A stretch of DNA of 37,051 nucleotides. Source: an uncultured Bacteroidota bacterium (GTDB lineage: Bacteria > Bacteroidota > Rhodothermia > Rhodothermales > UBA10348). The notes below the pieces were generated by a model. The model had not been told where the DNA came from and made no database searches. It saw only the letters and a program-made list of their open reading frames with translations. The stretch's first letter is position 1. The number at the start of each line of letters is the position of its first letter. Shown here in pieces: positions 16,785-25,154 of the stretch. The position numbers and the translations under genes were made by a program. The DNA lies in contig CALFHN010000098.1 in the NCBI GenBank assembly GCA_937876355.1, positions 1 through 37,051 of the forward strand, in the 5' to 3' direction.

Positions 16785-19196
16785 ATGTTCAGAAATTACC
16801 TCTCTATTGCCTTACGGCTAATCCAAAAACAGCCCGGCTATGCCTTTATCAACATCGTAGGCCTCGCGGTTGGCATGGCTGCGTTTTTCGTCATTACGTT
16901 GTTCATTTCGGATGAACTGTCTTATGACAAACATTTCGAAAATAGTGAAAGAATATATCGCGTTGCCGTGCATGGTGTTACAAGCAATGGCAATCTGAAT
17001 ACGGCCATGACTTCGCCAAGCTGGGGACCGGAATGGGTCGATGAAATACCAGAAATTGAGGCGCTCGTGCGCATGAAGCCCCCGCAGCAAATGTGGCTAG
17101 TCGCGAAGGACGATCTTAAGTTTTTTGAAAAAGGTTTCGTATTTATTGATTCGACAGCTTTTGATGTGTTCTCGTTCGAACTTACTCGCGGCACCCAAGA
17201 AACCGCGCTCGCCGCTCCATATTCTGTGATTTTAACAGAATCCATGGCGGCCAAATACTTCCCAGATAGCGACGCGCTCGGACAAAATTTGCGCTTAGAC
17301 AACGCGTACGATTTTACGGTCACAGGCATTATCCGTGATTTGCCCGGTCAATCCCATTTCAAAGCGGACTTTTTAGCCTCGCTTTCAACGCTTCGAACCC
17401 CGATTTATGGAGACCAGTTTTTAGAACAGAATCTAAATATGTCGCTTTACAGTTATGCGCTCCTAGTACCAGGCGCGGATCCAGGGGCTGTGGCGACGAA
17501 GATTGACGCCTACATCGACCGAACGGTCGGTGAGATCTTGAAGTCCGTAGGGGCCACCATACGTACGGCGCTACAACCTATTCAATCTATTCATCTCGAA
17601 TCTCATCTTGACAGTGAAATACTGCCGAACGGAAGTATGGGAACTGTCATGGCACTTGCCGCCATTGCCCTGTTCATTTTGATCATAGCGTGTATCAATT
17701 ACATGAACCTGGCTACTGCGCGATCGGCGAGCCGATCGCGCGAAGTGGGCATTCGAAAGGTACTAGGAGCCGAACGACCACAACTGGTCCGGCAATTCTT
17801 AGGAGAGTCTTTTATTATCTCTATGCTCGCCATGATATTGGCAGTGGTACTGGTGCTCCTCATTCTTCCAGCGTTTAATACTGCTGCCGGAAAGACCCTA
17901 ACGTTGATTTCTAGTGGTTTTCTTTCTGCCGTCGGCCTTTTCCTGGGTGTTGCGATTGTCTGCGGCTTGGTCGCGGGTAGCTACCCCGCTTTTTTCTTGT
18001 CCTCAGTGACTCCGGCATATGCCTTAAAAGGAGGCAAATTGGGTAGTTCAGGAGGTGGAATGTTGCGCAAGGTATTGGTCATATTTCAGTTCGCAACCTC
18101 CATTGGGCTCATTATTGCAACCGTGGTGGTGTTTAGACAACTGGAGTTTAACAGAAATATGGATCTTGGGTTCGACCAAGAGCAAGTTATTATAGTTCAA
18201 CTAACGGATGTCGGCGTCAGAACGTTATATCCTACGTTCCGTGACCGGATTGAAGAGTTGCCTTCTGTGGTTAACATTTCAGGCTCCTCATCCGCTCCAG
18301 GTTTTTTCGTTGGAACTAATCTTGTCGTACCCGAAGGAGTTTCCCAAGAAGAAACCGTCTTTGCCCAGACGTTTTTTGCAGACTTCGACTTTATTGAGAC
18401 TCTTGGGATACAAATTATTGCTGGTCGAGCTCATTCCGAAGCGCATCCTAGCGACTCATTGGGCGCATTCGTAATAAATGAATCGGCTCTAAGCGAGTTT
18501 GGGTGGGATACAGATCCTAACCTCGCCATCGGACGTCAAATTTCCTTTCCCGGGGGCAACTTTCAGGGTGAGATTATTGGTGTCACGGAGAATTTTCATG
18601 CGGAATCATTACACGAACCCATCCAGCCAGCACTTATAACCGTGGCAAACGAGCAATCGTTTTTTTACGCCGTGATTCGAATTCAGGCTGGCTCAACGAG
18701 GGATGCCATTACGGAAATAGGTCGAGTGTGGCAGGATTTATATCCAGCTTACATCTACCAGTATTCCTTTATGGAAGATGATATTAATGAGCTGTATGCC
18801 TCCGATCTTACGTTGGGACGGCTGTTCGGCGGATTTTCCTTCCTTACCATCTTGATTGCATGTTTGGGTCTTTTTGGCCTGGCATCGTTTACGGCTGAAC
18901 AACGCACAAAAGAGATTGGTGTCCGAAAAGTTATGGGAGCCAGTATGGGACAAATCACATTTTTATTATCCAAAGATTTTGCTCGTTTCGTGGCCATTGC
19001 CTTCGTTCTGATCGCCCCAATAGCGTGGATTGGAATGAATCGATGGTTAGACACATTCAATTACCGTGTGTCGTTCGGCTTCGGTACATTATTAGTAGTA
19101 GGGCTGGGAGTACTTGTCATTTCTCTCCTTACCGTTGCATTTCAAACAGTTAGAGCGTCGTTGGCCAATCCAGTCGATGCCCTTAAATATGAATAG
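16785..19196 (+). CDS. FtsX/MacB-type ABC transporter permease
   Basis: Inner-membrane permease of 803 residues, the length of the two-module permeases common in Bacteroidota and Acidobacteria. Membrane helices appear near residues 21-45, 285-310, 342-365, 378-406, 430-455, 680-703, 735-751 and 766-786. The MacB periplasmic core domain lies between the first two, and a second periplasmic domain between 455 and 680. The cytoplasmic coupling segment SREVGIRKVLGA appears after helix 2 and again as TKEIGVRKVMGA, showing the internal duplication. The ATPase gene starts five bases after the stop, so they form an operon. The likely role is export or extraction of a lipoprotein, peptide or drug across the envelope by mechanotransmission. 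The substrate is unknown. Confidence 0.94.
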   Translation: MFRNYLSIALRLIQKQPGYAFINIVGLAVGMAAFFVITLFISDELSYDKHFENSERIYRVAVHGVTSNGNLNTAMTSPSWGPEWVDEIPEIEALVRMKPPQQMWLVAKDDLKFFEKGFVFIDSTAFDVFSFELTRGTQETALAAPYSVILTESMAAKYFPDSDALGQNLRLDNAYDFTVTGIIRDLPGQSHFKADFLASLSTLRTPIYGDQFLEQNLNMSLYSYALLVPGADPGAVATKIDAYIDRTVGEILKSVGATIRTALQPIQSIHLESHLDSEILPNGSMGTVMALAAIALFILIIACINYMNLATARSASRSREVGIRKVLGAERPQLVRQFLGESFIISMLAMILAVVLVLLILPAFNTAAGKTLTLISSGFLSAVGLFLGVAIVCGLVAGSYPAFFLSSVTPAYALKGGKLGSSGGGMLRKVLVIFQFATSIGLIIATVVVFRQLEFNRNMDLGFDQEQVIIVQLTDVGVRTLYPTFRDRIEELPSVVNISGSSSAPGFFVGTNLVVPEGVSQEETVFAQTFFADFDFIETLGIQIIAGRAHSEAHPSDSLGAFVINESALSEFGWDTDPNLAIGRQISFPGGNFQGEIIGVTENFHAESLHEPIQPALITVANEQSFFYAVIRIQAGSTRDAITEIGRVWQDLYPAYIYQYSFMEDDINELYASDLTLGRLFGGFSFLTILIACLGLFGLASFTAEQRTKEIGVRKVMGASMGQITFLLSKDFARFVAIAFVLIAPIAWIGMNRWLDTFNYRVSFGFGTLLVVGLGVLVISLLTVAFQTVRASLANPVDALKYE

Positions 19197-19201
19197 GAAT
19201 T

Positions 19202-19900
19202 ATGATTCGAATTGAAAAGCTTACCAAAAGTTATCTGCATGGCTTCAACAGGTCCTTTGTCCTTCGGAATATATCCCTAGAGGTGAAGGAGGGTGAATTT
19301 GTGTCATTTATGGGCCCCTCTGGTTCAGGAAAGTCGACTCTATTGCACATTTTGGGTATGCTCGATGAACCCTCGACAGGCGAATATTTTTTCTTTGATC
19401 AGCCGGTCCACAAAATTTCGGAGCGAAAGAGGACCGACCTACACCGTGAGTACATCGGTTTTGTGTTTCAAGCCTATCATCTGATTGATGACTTGACTGT
19501 CTATGAAAACTTGGAAACGCCCTTATTGTACAAAAAAATAAAAGGGTCGGAGCGGAAAAGTATGGTCGCCGAGATGCTAGACAAGTTTAATATGGTTGCG
19601 AAAAAAGACTTGTTTCCAAGCCAGTTATCCGGTGGGCAACAACAACTTGTGGGCGTAGCGAGAGCTCTAATTATGCAGCCTAAGCTCATTCTAGCTGACG
19701 AACCGACCGGCAACTTGCATACGGGACATGGGGAAATTGTAATGGATTGGTTCCGCCGTTTGAACAAAGAAGACGGAGTTACGGTGATTCAAGTAACACA
19801 TTCGGACCACTGGGCGTCCTACGGTGACAGAGTCATTGAGTTAGTTGATGGACGAGTTGAAAGAGACGTTCAAAACGAACCTCGTGTGACCTTATCGTAG
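19202..19900 (+). CDS. ABC transporter ATP-binding protein with altered motifs
   Basis: ATPase of 232 residues coupled to the upstream FtsX-type permease (five-base gap). Walker A GPSGSGKST, Q-loop FVFQAYHLIDDLTVYENLETPL, signature LSGGQ, Walker B LILADEP and H-loop VTHS are present. Two normally invariant positions differ from the other ATPase of this window. The signature tail reads QQQLVGVARA, with Leu149 where Arg is usual, and the D-loop reads GNLHT, with His173 where Asp is usual. The enzyme may be slow, may work as a heterodimer with an intact ATPase such as that at 9265, or may be at an early stage of decay. Reading frame and length are otherwise normal. Confidence 0.93.
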   Translation: MIRIEKLTKSYLHGFNRSFVLRNISLEVKEGEFVSFMGPSGSGKSTLLHILGMLDEPSTGEYFFFDQPVHKISERKRTDLHREYIGFVFQAYHLIDDLTVYENLETPLLYKKIKGSERKSMVAEMLDKFNMVAKKDLFPSQLSGGQQQLVGVARALIMQPKLILADEPTGNLHTGHGEIVMDWFRRLNKEDGVTVIQVTHSDHWASYGDRVIELVDGRVERDVQNEPRVTLS

Positions 19901-19975
19901 CGAACTGGAGGGTTCTCTGTTTCAGGAATCCTTCCGCTTGCAACCACACATCCTTCAATATATCTGGACGGTCTT

Positions 19976-20431
19976 ATGAGAGCCTGCCTAGTCCTTTTTG
20001 CATTTTTATTCATTTCGTCTTCCGCCCAAGCTCAAAACGATCTTGGAATCGGCATTATGCTGGGCGAACCATCTGGAATTAGCGCCAAACAATGGATTTC
20101 TCGAACAACCGCCATCGACGCTGGCTTCGCGTGGTCGTTTGCCAATGACACGGCCATCCAATTGCACGCAGATTATTTGCGCCACCGTGTATACTTGTTC
20201 GAAACGGATGATTTTGAAAGCCGTATCCCAGTTTATTATGGTCTTGGAGTCAAAACCACTTTAGGTGATGATCCGACCGTCGGCATTCGTTTTCCCGTAG
20301 GAGTCGGCAAAACATTTAGAGACCAGCCGGTCGAATTATTCTTGGAAATCGTTCCGATTTTAGATATCGCTCCAAATTCAGATTTCGCCATCAATGCGGC
20401 CATCGGGGCCCGATATTATTTCAACCGATAG
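19976..20431 (+). CDS. Small outer-membrane beta-barrel protein (DUF3996/BAPKO_0422-like)
   Basis: A 151-residue exported protein. The signal peptide ends in SSAQAQ near residue 20. The mature sequence begins NDLGIGIMLGEPSGISAK, a start characteristic of small barrels of the BAPKO_0422/DUF3996 type, and continues with alternating strands (AGFAWSF, QLHADYLRH, VYYGLGVKT, VGIRFPVGVGK). It ends in GARYYFNR, an aromatic C-terminal strand. Location in the outer membrane is inferred; the function is unknown. It lies between the export ATPase and a permease relic. The family call is from pattern memory and is moderately sure. Confidence 0.75.
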   Translation: MRACLVLFAFLFISSSAQAQNDLGIGIMLGEPSGISAKQWISRTTAIDAGFAWSFANDTAIQLHADYLRHRVYLFETDDFESRIPVYYGLGVKTTLGDDPTVGIRFPVGVGKTFRDQPVELFLEIVPILDIAPNSDFAINAAIGARYYFNR

Positions 20432-20443
20432 TTGATCTGAGCT

Positions 20444-20968
20444 TTGCGCCCCTTGTACGACTCGATTCGATCAACCGGGATGGCTTTCATCCGAGAAACT
20501 TGGGAGTCATTTCTCCCTGGAACTCCTGTTTCGCTCTCCTTCTTGAACGACAATTTTGGCAAGTTATTTGAATCGGACAAACGCTTGGCTAGCCTGTTTA
20601 CCGGATTTTCTATTTTTGCTGTTTTTATTGCCAGTTTGGGACTATCTGGACTGGGATTTTTCATCACTGAACAGCGAACAAAAGAAATTGGCATACGAAA
20701 AGTTCTCGGAGCTTCGTTCGTTGAGATCATCCTTCTATTGTCCAAAGATTTCATAAAACTAGTCCTCATCTCGTTCATTCTGGCCATCCCCATCGCCTAT
20801 TTTGGAATGTCTGCCTGGCTCGATGACTTTGTCTATCGAACGGACATTGGCGTCGTTTCATTTTTAGTAGCTGGGGGTTTGGCTCTGGCAATCGCTTGGG
20901 TCACAGTAAGTTACCAATCTGTCAATGCCGCTAAACGAAATCCGATTTCTTCGTTGCGACATGGATAG
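20444..20968 (+). pseudogene. C-terminal remnant of a second FtsX-type permease
   Basis: The 174-codon frame matches only the last fifth of an 800-residue FtsX-type permease. It has the TM helix LFTGFSIFAVFIASLGLSGL, the coupling motif TKEIGIRKVLGAS and the two final helices, ending NPISSLRHG, a typical permease end. It aligns to residues about 640-803 of the intact permease at 16785 but is clearly diverged, so it derives from another paralog. There is no convincing start; the first codons after 20444 are unlike the family. The upstream three quarters are absent and the frame begins 13 bases after the barrel gene's stop. A deletion has probably removed the rest. Expression as a short protein cannot be excluded. 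Confidence 0.8.
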
Positions 20969-21020
20969 GCGCGAGTGCCGGTTGTTGATCGTTGGGAAGA
21001 TGTTTTACCAAAATTGAGTG

Positions 21021-21026
21021 TAGGAG
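21021..21026 (+). promoter_or_regulatory. Shine-Dalgarno of the first alpha/beta hydrolase
   Basis: TAGGAG lies four bases before the ATG at 21031. It favours that start over an in-frame ATG at 20992, and the paralog at 25154 also begins at the equivalent residue. Confidence 0.65.
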
Positions 21027-21030
21027 ACTG

Positions 21031-21693
21031 ATGATCGAAAGCAAACGATATGTGACGCCGCGAACGACCCGCTTCGCTCAGATTGGAAAGCTAGACGAAT
21101 CTACAACCGAGGTTATTTTTGCCCTGCATGGATGGGGGCAATTGGCAGAAAATTTTGCTGAAGACCTGATTGGATTGGCCCAAGATGGTCGATTAATCAT
21201 TTGCCCAGAGGCATTATCAAAATTCTACGTCGATTTTCAAACCCGGCAGTCAGGCGCCTCCTGGATGACCAGTTTCGATCGCGAATTCGAGATCATTGAC
21301 TACGTGACCTACCTAGATGGGCTGGCCGAAATGATACTCGAAGAGCTTCCTAAGGATGTCCATGTTGAAGTTTTGGCCTTTTCACAGGGGTGTCACACTG
21401 CAAGTCGGTGGGTGGGAAATGGCCTCATCAAACCAAAACGATTAATCCTTTGGGGATCGGATCCAGCTGAAGATCTAAGTCCAGAAGAATGGGAGGTCAT
21501 TGCGAACGTTGATGACATTGTTGTAGTAGCTGGAACACTTGACCGTTTTGTGGCGGGCAGAAGGCTGATTCGCGCCCAAGAAGCGCTAAACGATCATCAA
21601 TGTAAATTCTCCACCATCAGATATGAAGGCGGGCACCATCTTCAGGACAGTGTGCTCCAGGACTTGTTTGCCGTAACCAATTCGACCGAATAA
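21031..21693 (+). CDS. Alpha/beta hydrolase (phospholipase/carboxylesterase-like), paralog 1
   Basis: Cytoplasmic serine hydrolase of 220 residues. The oxyanion region is IFALHGWGQ. The nucleophile elbow is AFSQG, where the first Gly of GxSxG is replaced by Ala. The acid is likely the Asp in AGTLDRF, and the His lies in EGGHHLQ. It closely parallels the gene at 25154 along its whole length (shared TPRTTRFAQIG/TPKTTRFAQIG start, REFEI-DYVTYLDGLA, FSQGCHTASRW, LSPEEW), so the two are duplicates about 4 kb apart. The substrate is unknown; the fold resembles YpfH/carboxylesterase proteins. It follows the permease relic and faces the convergent SpoU methyltransferase. Confidence 0.88.
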   Translation: MIESKRYVTPRTTRFAQIGKLDESTTEVIFALHGWGQLAENFAEDLIGLAQDGRLIICPEALSKFYVDFQTRQSGASWMTSFDREFEIIDYVTYLDGLAEMILEELPKDVHVEVLAFSQGCHTASRWVGNGLIKPKRLILWGSDPAEDLSPEEWEVIANVDDIVVVAGTLDRFVAGRRLIRAQEALNDHQCKFSTIRYEGGHHLQDSVLQDLFAVTNSTE

Positions 21694-21753
21694 TTGCGAC
21701 GGACACGGCGAGAGCTGGCAGGGATCTTTGGTAGTCCCAACTAGCCAGGTCTA

Positions 21754-22494
21754 CTAAACCCCCAAATGCCGCTTCAGAATATCTTCTGAATGGTTGACAG
21801 AGCGCATATAAAAATCGGCCCTGAGCCGAATCAGTTCGGCCTCTGAGAGATCCCCATTGCGACCAAATTGTTTGACTCGCTGATCATGAGCGGCAAACAA
21901 AGACATTGCGGCGGCAACGGAGATGTTATACGATTGTACAAACCCGGGTGATGGGAGAATGGCGGTGAAATCGGCAGCAGCCAACATCGCTTCGCTGACG
22001 CCGAATTTTTCGTTGCCAAAAACCATGGCTGTCGGAATCGTGAGATCAATTTCAGACAGCGGTATCGCACCGTCATCTAGGTATGTCACCACAATTTGAT
22101 ACCCTTGCGCCTTTAAACCAGCGGTGCACGCTGGTGTGTTCTCCCAAATGGAGACATCCAGCCACTTGTGCGCCCCTTGGCTCGTCCGGACCGATTTTTT
22201 GAACTTGACTTCGTTCCTGATAACGTGAAACGGCTGAAAACCGAGGCCTTCCGAAGTGCGCATCACCGCGCTCACATTCCCGGTGTTGACCAACCCTTCG
22301 ACCACCGGAGCGATGGAATAAGTCCTTTCTGAAATAACCTGGCCAATTCTTACCTGCCGAACTTCAGAAACCATCGGCTCCAGAATCGATATGACCTCTG
22401 CGGCCGATAAATGGCACCCTCCCGCATGGTATCCATCAAAACGGACACCACCTGAGTGCAAAATGCGATTCATTTCAAGGCGAGAGTTTTCCAT
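21754..22494 (-). CDS. SpoU/TrmH family RNA 2'-O-methyltransferase
   Basis: SAM-dependent RNA ribose methyltransferase of the SPOUT superfamily, 246 residues. The three family motifs are visible: NTGNVSAVMRT (motif 1, with the Asn and catalytic-loop Arg), VFGNEKFGVS (motif 2) and SYNISVAAAMSLF (motif 3), which form the trefoil-knot SAM site. The N-terminal helical extension and the C-terminal extension resemble tRNA Gm18 methyltransferase TrmH, the most likely identity, but other 2'-O-methyltransferases share these motifs. It is transcribed convergently with the hydrolase and divergently from the SDR at 22631, with 136 bases between the starts. Confidence 0.92.
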   Translation of the reverse strand: MENSRLEMNRILHSGGVRFDGYHAGGCHLSAAEVISILEPMVSEVRQVRIGQVISERTYSIAPVVEGLVNTGNVSAVMRTSEGLGFQPFHVIRNEVKFKKSVRTSQGAHKWLDVSIWENTPACTAGLKAQGYQIVVTYLDDGAIPLSEIDLTIPTAMVFGNEKFGVSEAMLAAADFTAILPSPGFVQSYNISVAAAMSLFAAHDQRVKQFGRNGDLSEAELIRLRADFYMRSVNHSEDILKRHLGV

Positions 22495-22630
22495 CGTCTG
22501 GGCAAGCTCCGAGTTGTACCTTTAGGAATCAACTGCGACGCAGAGGTAATCTGCTACGCCAGAGTCAACTGCCAAGAATGCGGTAGACGTTTGGAGAATC
22601 AAACAAGATCCACAAATAAGACACTAAGAC

Positions 22631-23350
22631 ATGAATCTCGAAGGAAAGGTTGTTGTGATTACGGGCGCCAGCGCCGGATTAGGTGCTCATTTTAGCCAAT
22701 TGTTGGTGGAAAAAGGCAGCAAAGTGTACGGTTTGGCGCGGCGGAAGGCCAAGTTAGACGAGTTGCGTTCAGAATTAGGGCCACTTTTTACCGGCGTAGA
22801 GTGCGACGTTGCCGATGAAAGTGCCGTAGGAAACGCGTTCAAAGGAATTCTGGAATCAGAAGGCAGAATTGATGTTCTCGTTAACAATGCCGGATTAGGC
22901 ATATTTGGTCCTGCAGAGGATGTAACCTTGGATGAATGGGACCTCCAGGTGAACGTCAATTTAAAAGGTGTCTTTTTGTGTACACGAGCAGTACTTCCTG
23001 CCATGAAAGCGCAAAACGAAGAATCGGGATTTGGCGGGCATATCATCAACATATCTTCAGTAGCGGGACTGCTTGGAAATCCAAATATCAGCACCTACAA
23101 CGTGACAAAATTTGGCCTCAAAGGCTACAGCGAAGCCCTGTTTAAGGAAGTCCGAGAAGACGGCATAAAAGTATCCTGCTTTTTTCCAGGATCTATTCAG
23201 ACCGATTTTTTCAAGTCTGCAGGGCTTCCAATGTCTGCAAACCCAATGACATCTGAGCAGCTCGGCTCAACTCTAATTCACGTACTTGAAACCCCGGACA
23301 ATTATTTAATTACGGAAATCGTAATGCGCCCCCTCAGGCCTAAAGGATAG
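22631..23350 (+). CDS. Short-chain dehydrogenase/reductase
   Basis: NAD(P)-dependent oxidoreductase of 239 residues. The cofactor-binding motif TGASAGLG lies at residues 11-18, NNAGLG near 88, the catalytic Ser in INISSVAG and the YxxxK motif as YNVTK. The C-terminus ends in LITEIVMRPLRPKG, a tail common in the YdfG-like/clavulanate dehydrogenase group (3-hydroxy acid dehydrogenases). The substrate remains unknown. It is monocistronic in appearance, with 59 bases to the TRAP protein gene on the same strand. It is a second, distinct SDR from the one at 10502. Confidence 0.93.
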   Translation: MNLEGKVVVITGASAGLGAHFSQLLVEKGSKVYGLARRKAKLDELRSELGPLFTGVECDVADESAVGNAFKGILESEGRIDVLVNNAGLGIFGPAEDVTLDEWDLQVNVNLKGVFLCTRAVLPAMKAQNEESGFGGHIINISSVAGLLGNPNISTYNVTKFGLKGYSEALFKEVREDGIKVSCFFPGSIQTDFFKSAGLPMSANPMTSEQLGSTLIHVLETPDNYLITEIVMRPLRPKG

Positions 23351-23409
23351 ATGACCTTTTTACTATCTTAATCTTACTTCAGCCATTCGATCTTGACCCC
23401 ATTCTTAGC

Positions 23410-24528
23410 ATGAAAAGACGTCATTTTGTAACAAAAGCTTCCTTGGCCGGCGCAGCAGGCGCTCTATTGACTGGGTGCGGGGCCGAATCCGGAGAAACAG
23501 GTGGCGCGGCCGCAGTGGTAACCAGGCCGCGCGTCAGTTGGCGCCTCACATCCAGTTTTCCACGGTCTTTGGATACCATTTTTGGAGCTGCGGAAGTGAT
23601 GGCAAAAAGGGTTTCAGAGCTTACAGATGGACGGTTCAGCATACGCGTTTTTCCAGCTGGCGAACTCGTCCCGTTCAATCAAGTCTTGGAAACCGTGCAG
23701 CGCGGCACGGTTCAAATGGGCCATACGGCCAGCTACTATTTCACCGGATTGAACCCGGCACTCGCGTTCGACTGCACGGTGCCTTTTGGGCTAAACTGCC
23801 GCCAATACAACGCGTGGATGTACTACGGCGAAGGCCTTGAGTTAACCCGGAAGATGTTTGCTGATTTTAATATCATCAATTTTCCTGGCGGCAACACAGG
23901 CGTGCAGATGGGGGGATGGTTTCGTCACCAAGTTGAAACATTGGCCGATTTTCGCGGACTTAAAATGCGTATTCCCGGATTTGGAGGCCAAGTAATGGCC
24001 GAACTCGGTGTTAATGTGCAAGTTTTAGCCGGAGGCGAGATCTATCCGGCACTAGAACGCGGGGTAATTGATGCCGCTGAATGGTCTGGCCCGTACGATG
24101 ATGAAAAACTGGGCTTCTATCAGATTGCCAAAAACTATTATTATCCGGGTTGGTGGGAGCCCGGACCAGGATTGTCCTTTTACATCAATAAAGATGCGTG
24201 GGCAACGTTGCCATCGGATTATCAGGCCGCCTTGGCTACTGCATCGGCAGAAGCTTCACAGCATATGATGGCCGCCTATGACGCTAAAAATCCGGTTGCT
24301 TTGGCCAAGTTGACGGGAACAGAAGGAGTGGTTTTACGACCTTTTTCGAACGAAGTAATGGCTCGTTCCCGCGAAATTGCATTTGATCTTTTGGCTGCAG
24401 AATCCACAAAAGACCCAGCCTACAGAGCCATATACGGAAGTTATGACAAGTGGCGAGTGGCGTCGAACAAGTGGCTTTCTACGTCTGAAAACACCTATTC
24501 CAACTTTGCTATGAGTGATGGCGGTTAG
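23410..24528 (+). CDS. TRAP transporter substrate-binding protein (DctP/TakP-like), Tat-type lipoprotein
   Basis: Extracytoplasmic solute receptor of 372 residues. The leader MKRRHFVTKAS holds a twin arginine followed by a hydrophobic stretch and LLTGC, with Cys23 as the lipidation site, so it is probably a Tat-exported lipoprotein. The body shows the DctP fold signatures: VFPAGELVP, LETVQRGTVQMGH, LRG-equivalent FRGLKMRIPG, and the AAEWSGPYDDEKLGF-to-YYYPGWWEPG region seen in TakP-like receptors for 2-oxo acids or related monocarboxylates. No DctQ or DctM membrane subunit is next to it, so it must work with membrane parts encoded elsewhere. Confidence 0.92.
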   Translation: MKRRHFVTKASLAGAAGALLTGCGAESGETGGAAAVVTRPRVSWRLTSSFPRSLDTIFGAAEVMAKRVSELTDGRFSIRVFPAGELVPFNQVLETVQRGTVQMGHTASYYFTGLNPALAFDCTVPFGLNCRQYNAWMYYGEGLELTRKMFADFNIINFPGGNTGVQMGGWFRHQVETLADFRGLKMRIPGFGGQVMAELGVNVQVLAGGEIYPALERGVIDAAEWSGPYDDEKLGFYQIAKNYYYPGWWEPGPGLSFYINKDAWATLPSDYQAALATASAEASQHMMAAYDAKNPVALAKLTGTEGVVLRPFSNEVMARSREIAFDLLAAESTKDPAYRAIYGSYDKWRVASNKWLSTSENTYSNFAMSDGG

Positions 24529-24599
24529 ACCAAACCGGTCATTTTCCGTGGCTAAGTTGAACTATTCGAAAAGATTGATTCTAACAAAGAGGTACCACC

Positions 24600-25154
24600 G
24601 TGGCTTCTTACCGATCAGTTGCTGTGTATTGTTCTTCCAGCAATGCCATCGACAACATCTATGTACAAGCTGCTCAGGAACTTGGGAGGCTTTTTGCTGA
24701 GAAGCACGTGCAATTAGTGAACGGCGGTGGGAGCGTTGGATTGATGGGACACATGGCACGGTCGGTGCATGACCATGGGGGTCGCGTAGTTGGGGTAATC
24801 CCACTTGCTCTTAAAAAGATTGAAGGCCGGGCTTATGAAGCCTCTGACGAATTGGTTCTCACCGAAACCATGCACGAGCGCAAACGCATCATGTATGAAC
24901 GAAGCGATGGCTACGTGGCAATGGCGGGAGGATATGGCACTATTGAAGAATTTCTTGAAATCGTGACCCTTAAAAATTTGGGTTACCACGACAAAAACAT
25001 TGTATTACTTAATACGAATGGTTTTTTCGACGAACTTATTTCCTTTTTTAACAAAATGACCGAATCCGGCTTCGTAAAAGAATCGTGTAGAAGCTGTTTC
25101 CACACTGTTTCGCGACCGGAAGATGTATTGAAAGCCCTAGGAGTGGGCGAATAA
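24600..25154 (+). CDS. LOG family protein (nucleoside-monophosphate phosphoribohydrolase-like)
   Basis: Lysine-decarboxylase-like Rossmann protein of the TIGR00730/LOG family, 184 residues. LOG enzymes release the base from cytokinin or purine ribonucleoside 5'-monophosphates. The paired motifs are visible as MHERKRIM and AGGYGTIEE. The canonical second motif is PGGxGTxxE, so the Pro is replaced by Ala. The N-terminal VAVYCSSSN and NGGGSVGLMG blocks complete the nucleotide site. The start is a GTG preceded by AAAGAGG. Its TAA shares its last base with the ATG of the hydrolase gene, so the two are translationally coupled. Confidence 0.93.
   Translation: MASYRSVAVYCSSSNAIDNIYVQAAQELGRLFAEKHVQLVNGGGSVGLMGHMARSVHDHGGRVVGVIPLALKKIEGRAYEASDELVLTETMHERKRIMYERSDGYVAMAGGYGTIEEFLEIVTLKNLGYHDKNIVLLNTNGFFDELISFFNKMTESGFVKESCRSCFHTVSRPEDVLKALGVGE

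Noticed and set aside
17718-17741. Perfect 10-bp hairpin with a CGAG loop (GCGCGATCGG/CCGATCGCGC)
   Set aside because: It lies wholly inside the FtsX permease coding sequence, at the conserved ARSASRSREVGIRK segment. Codon choice explains it and no gene end is nearby.
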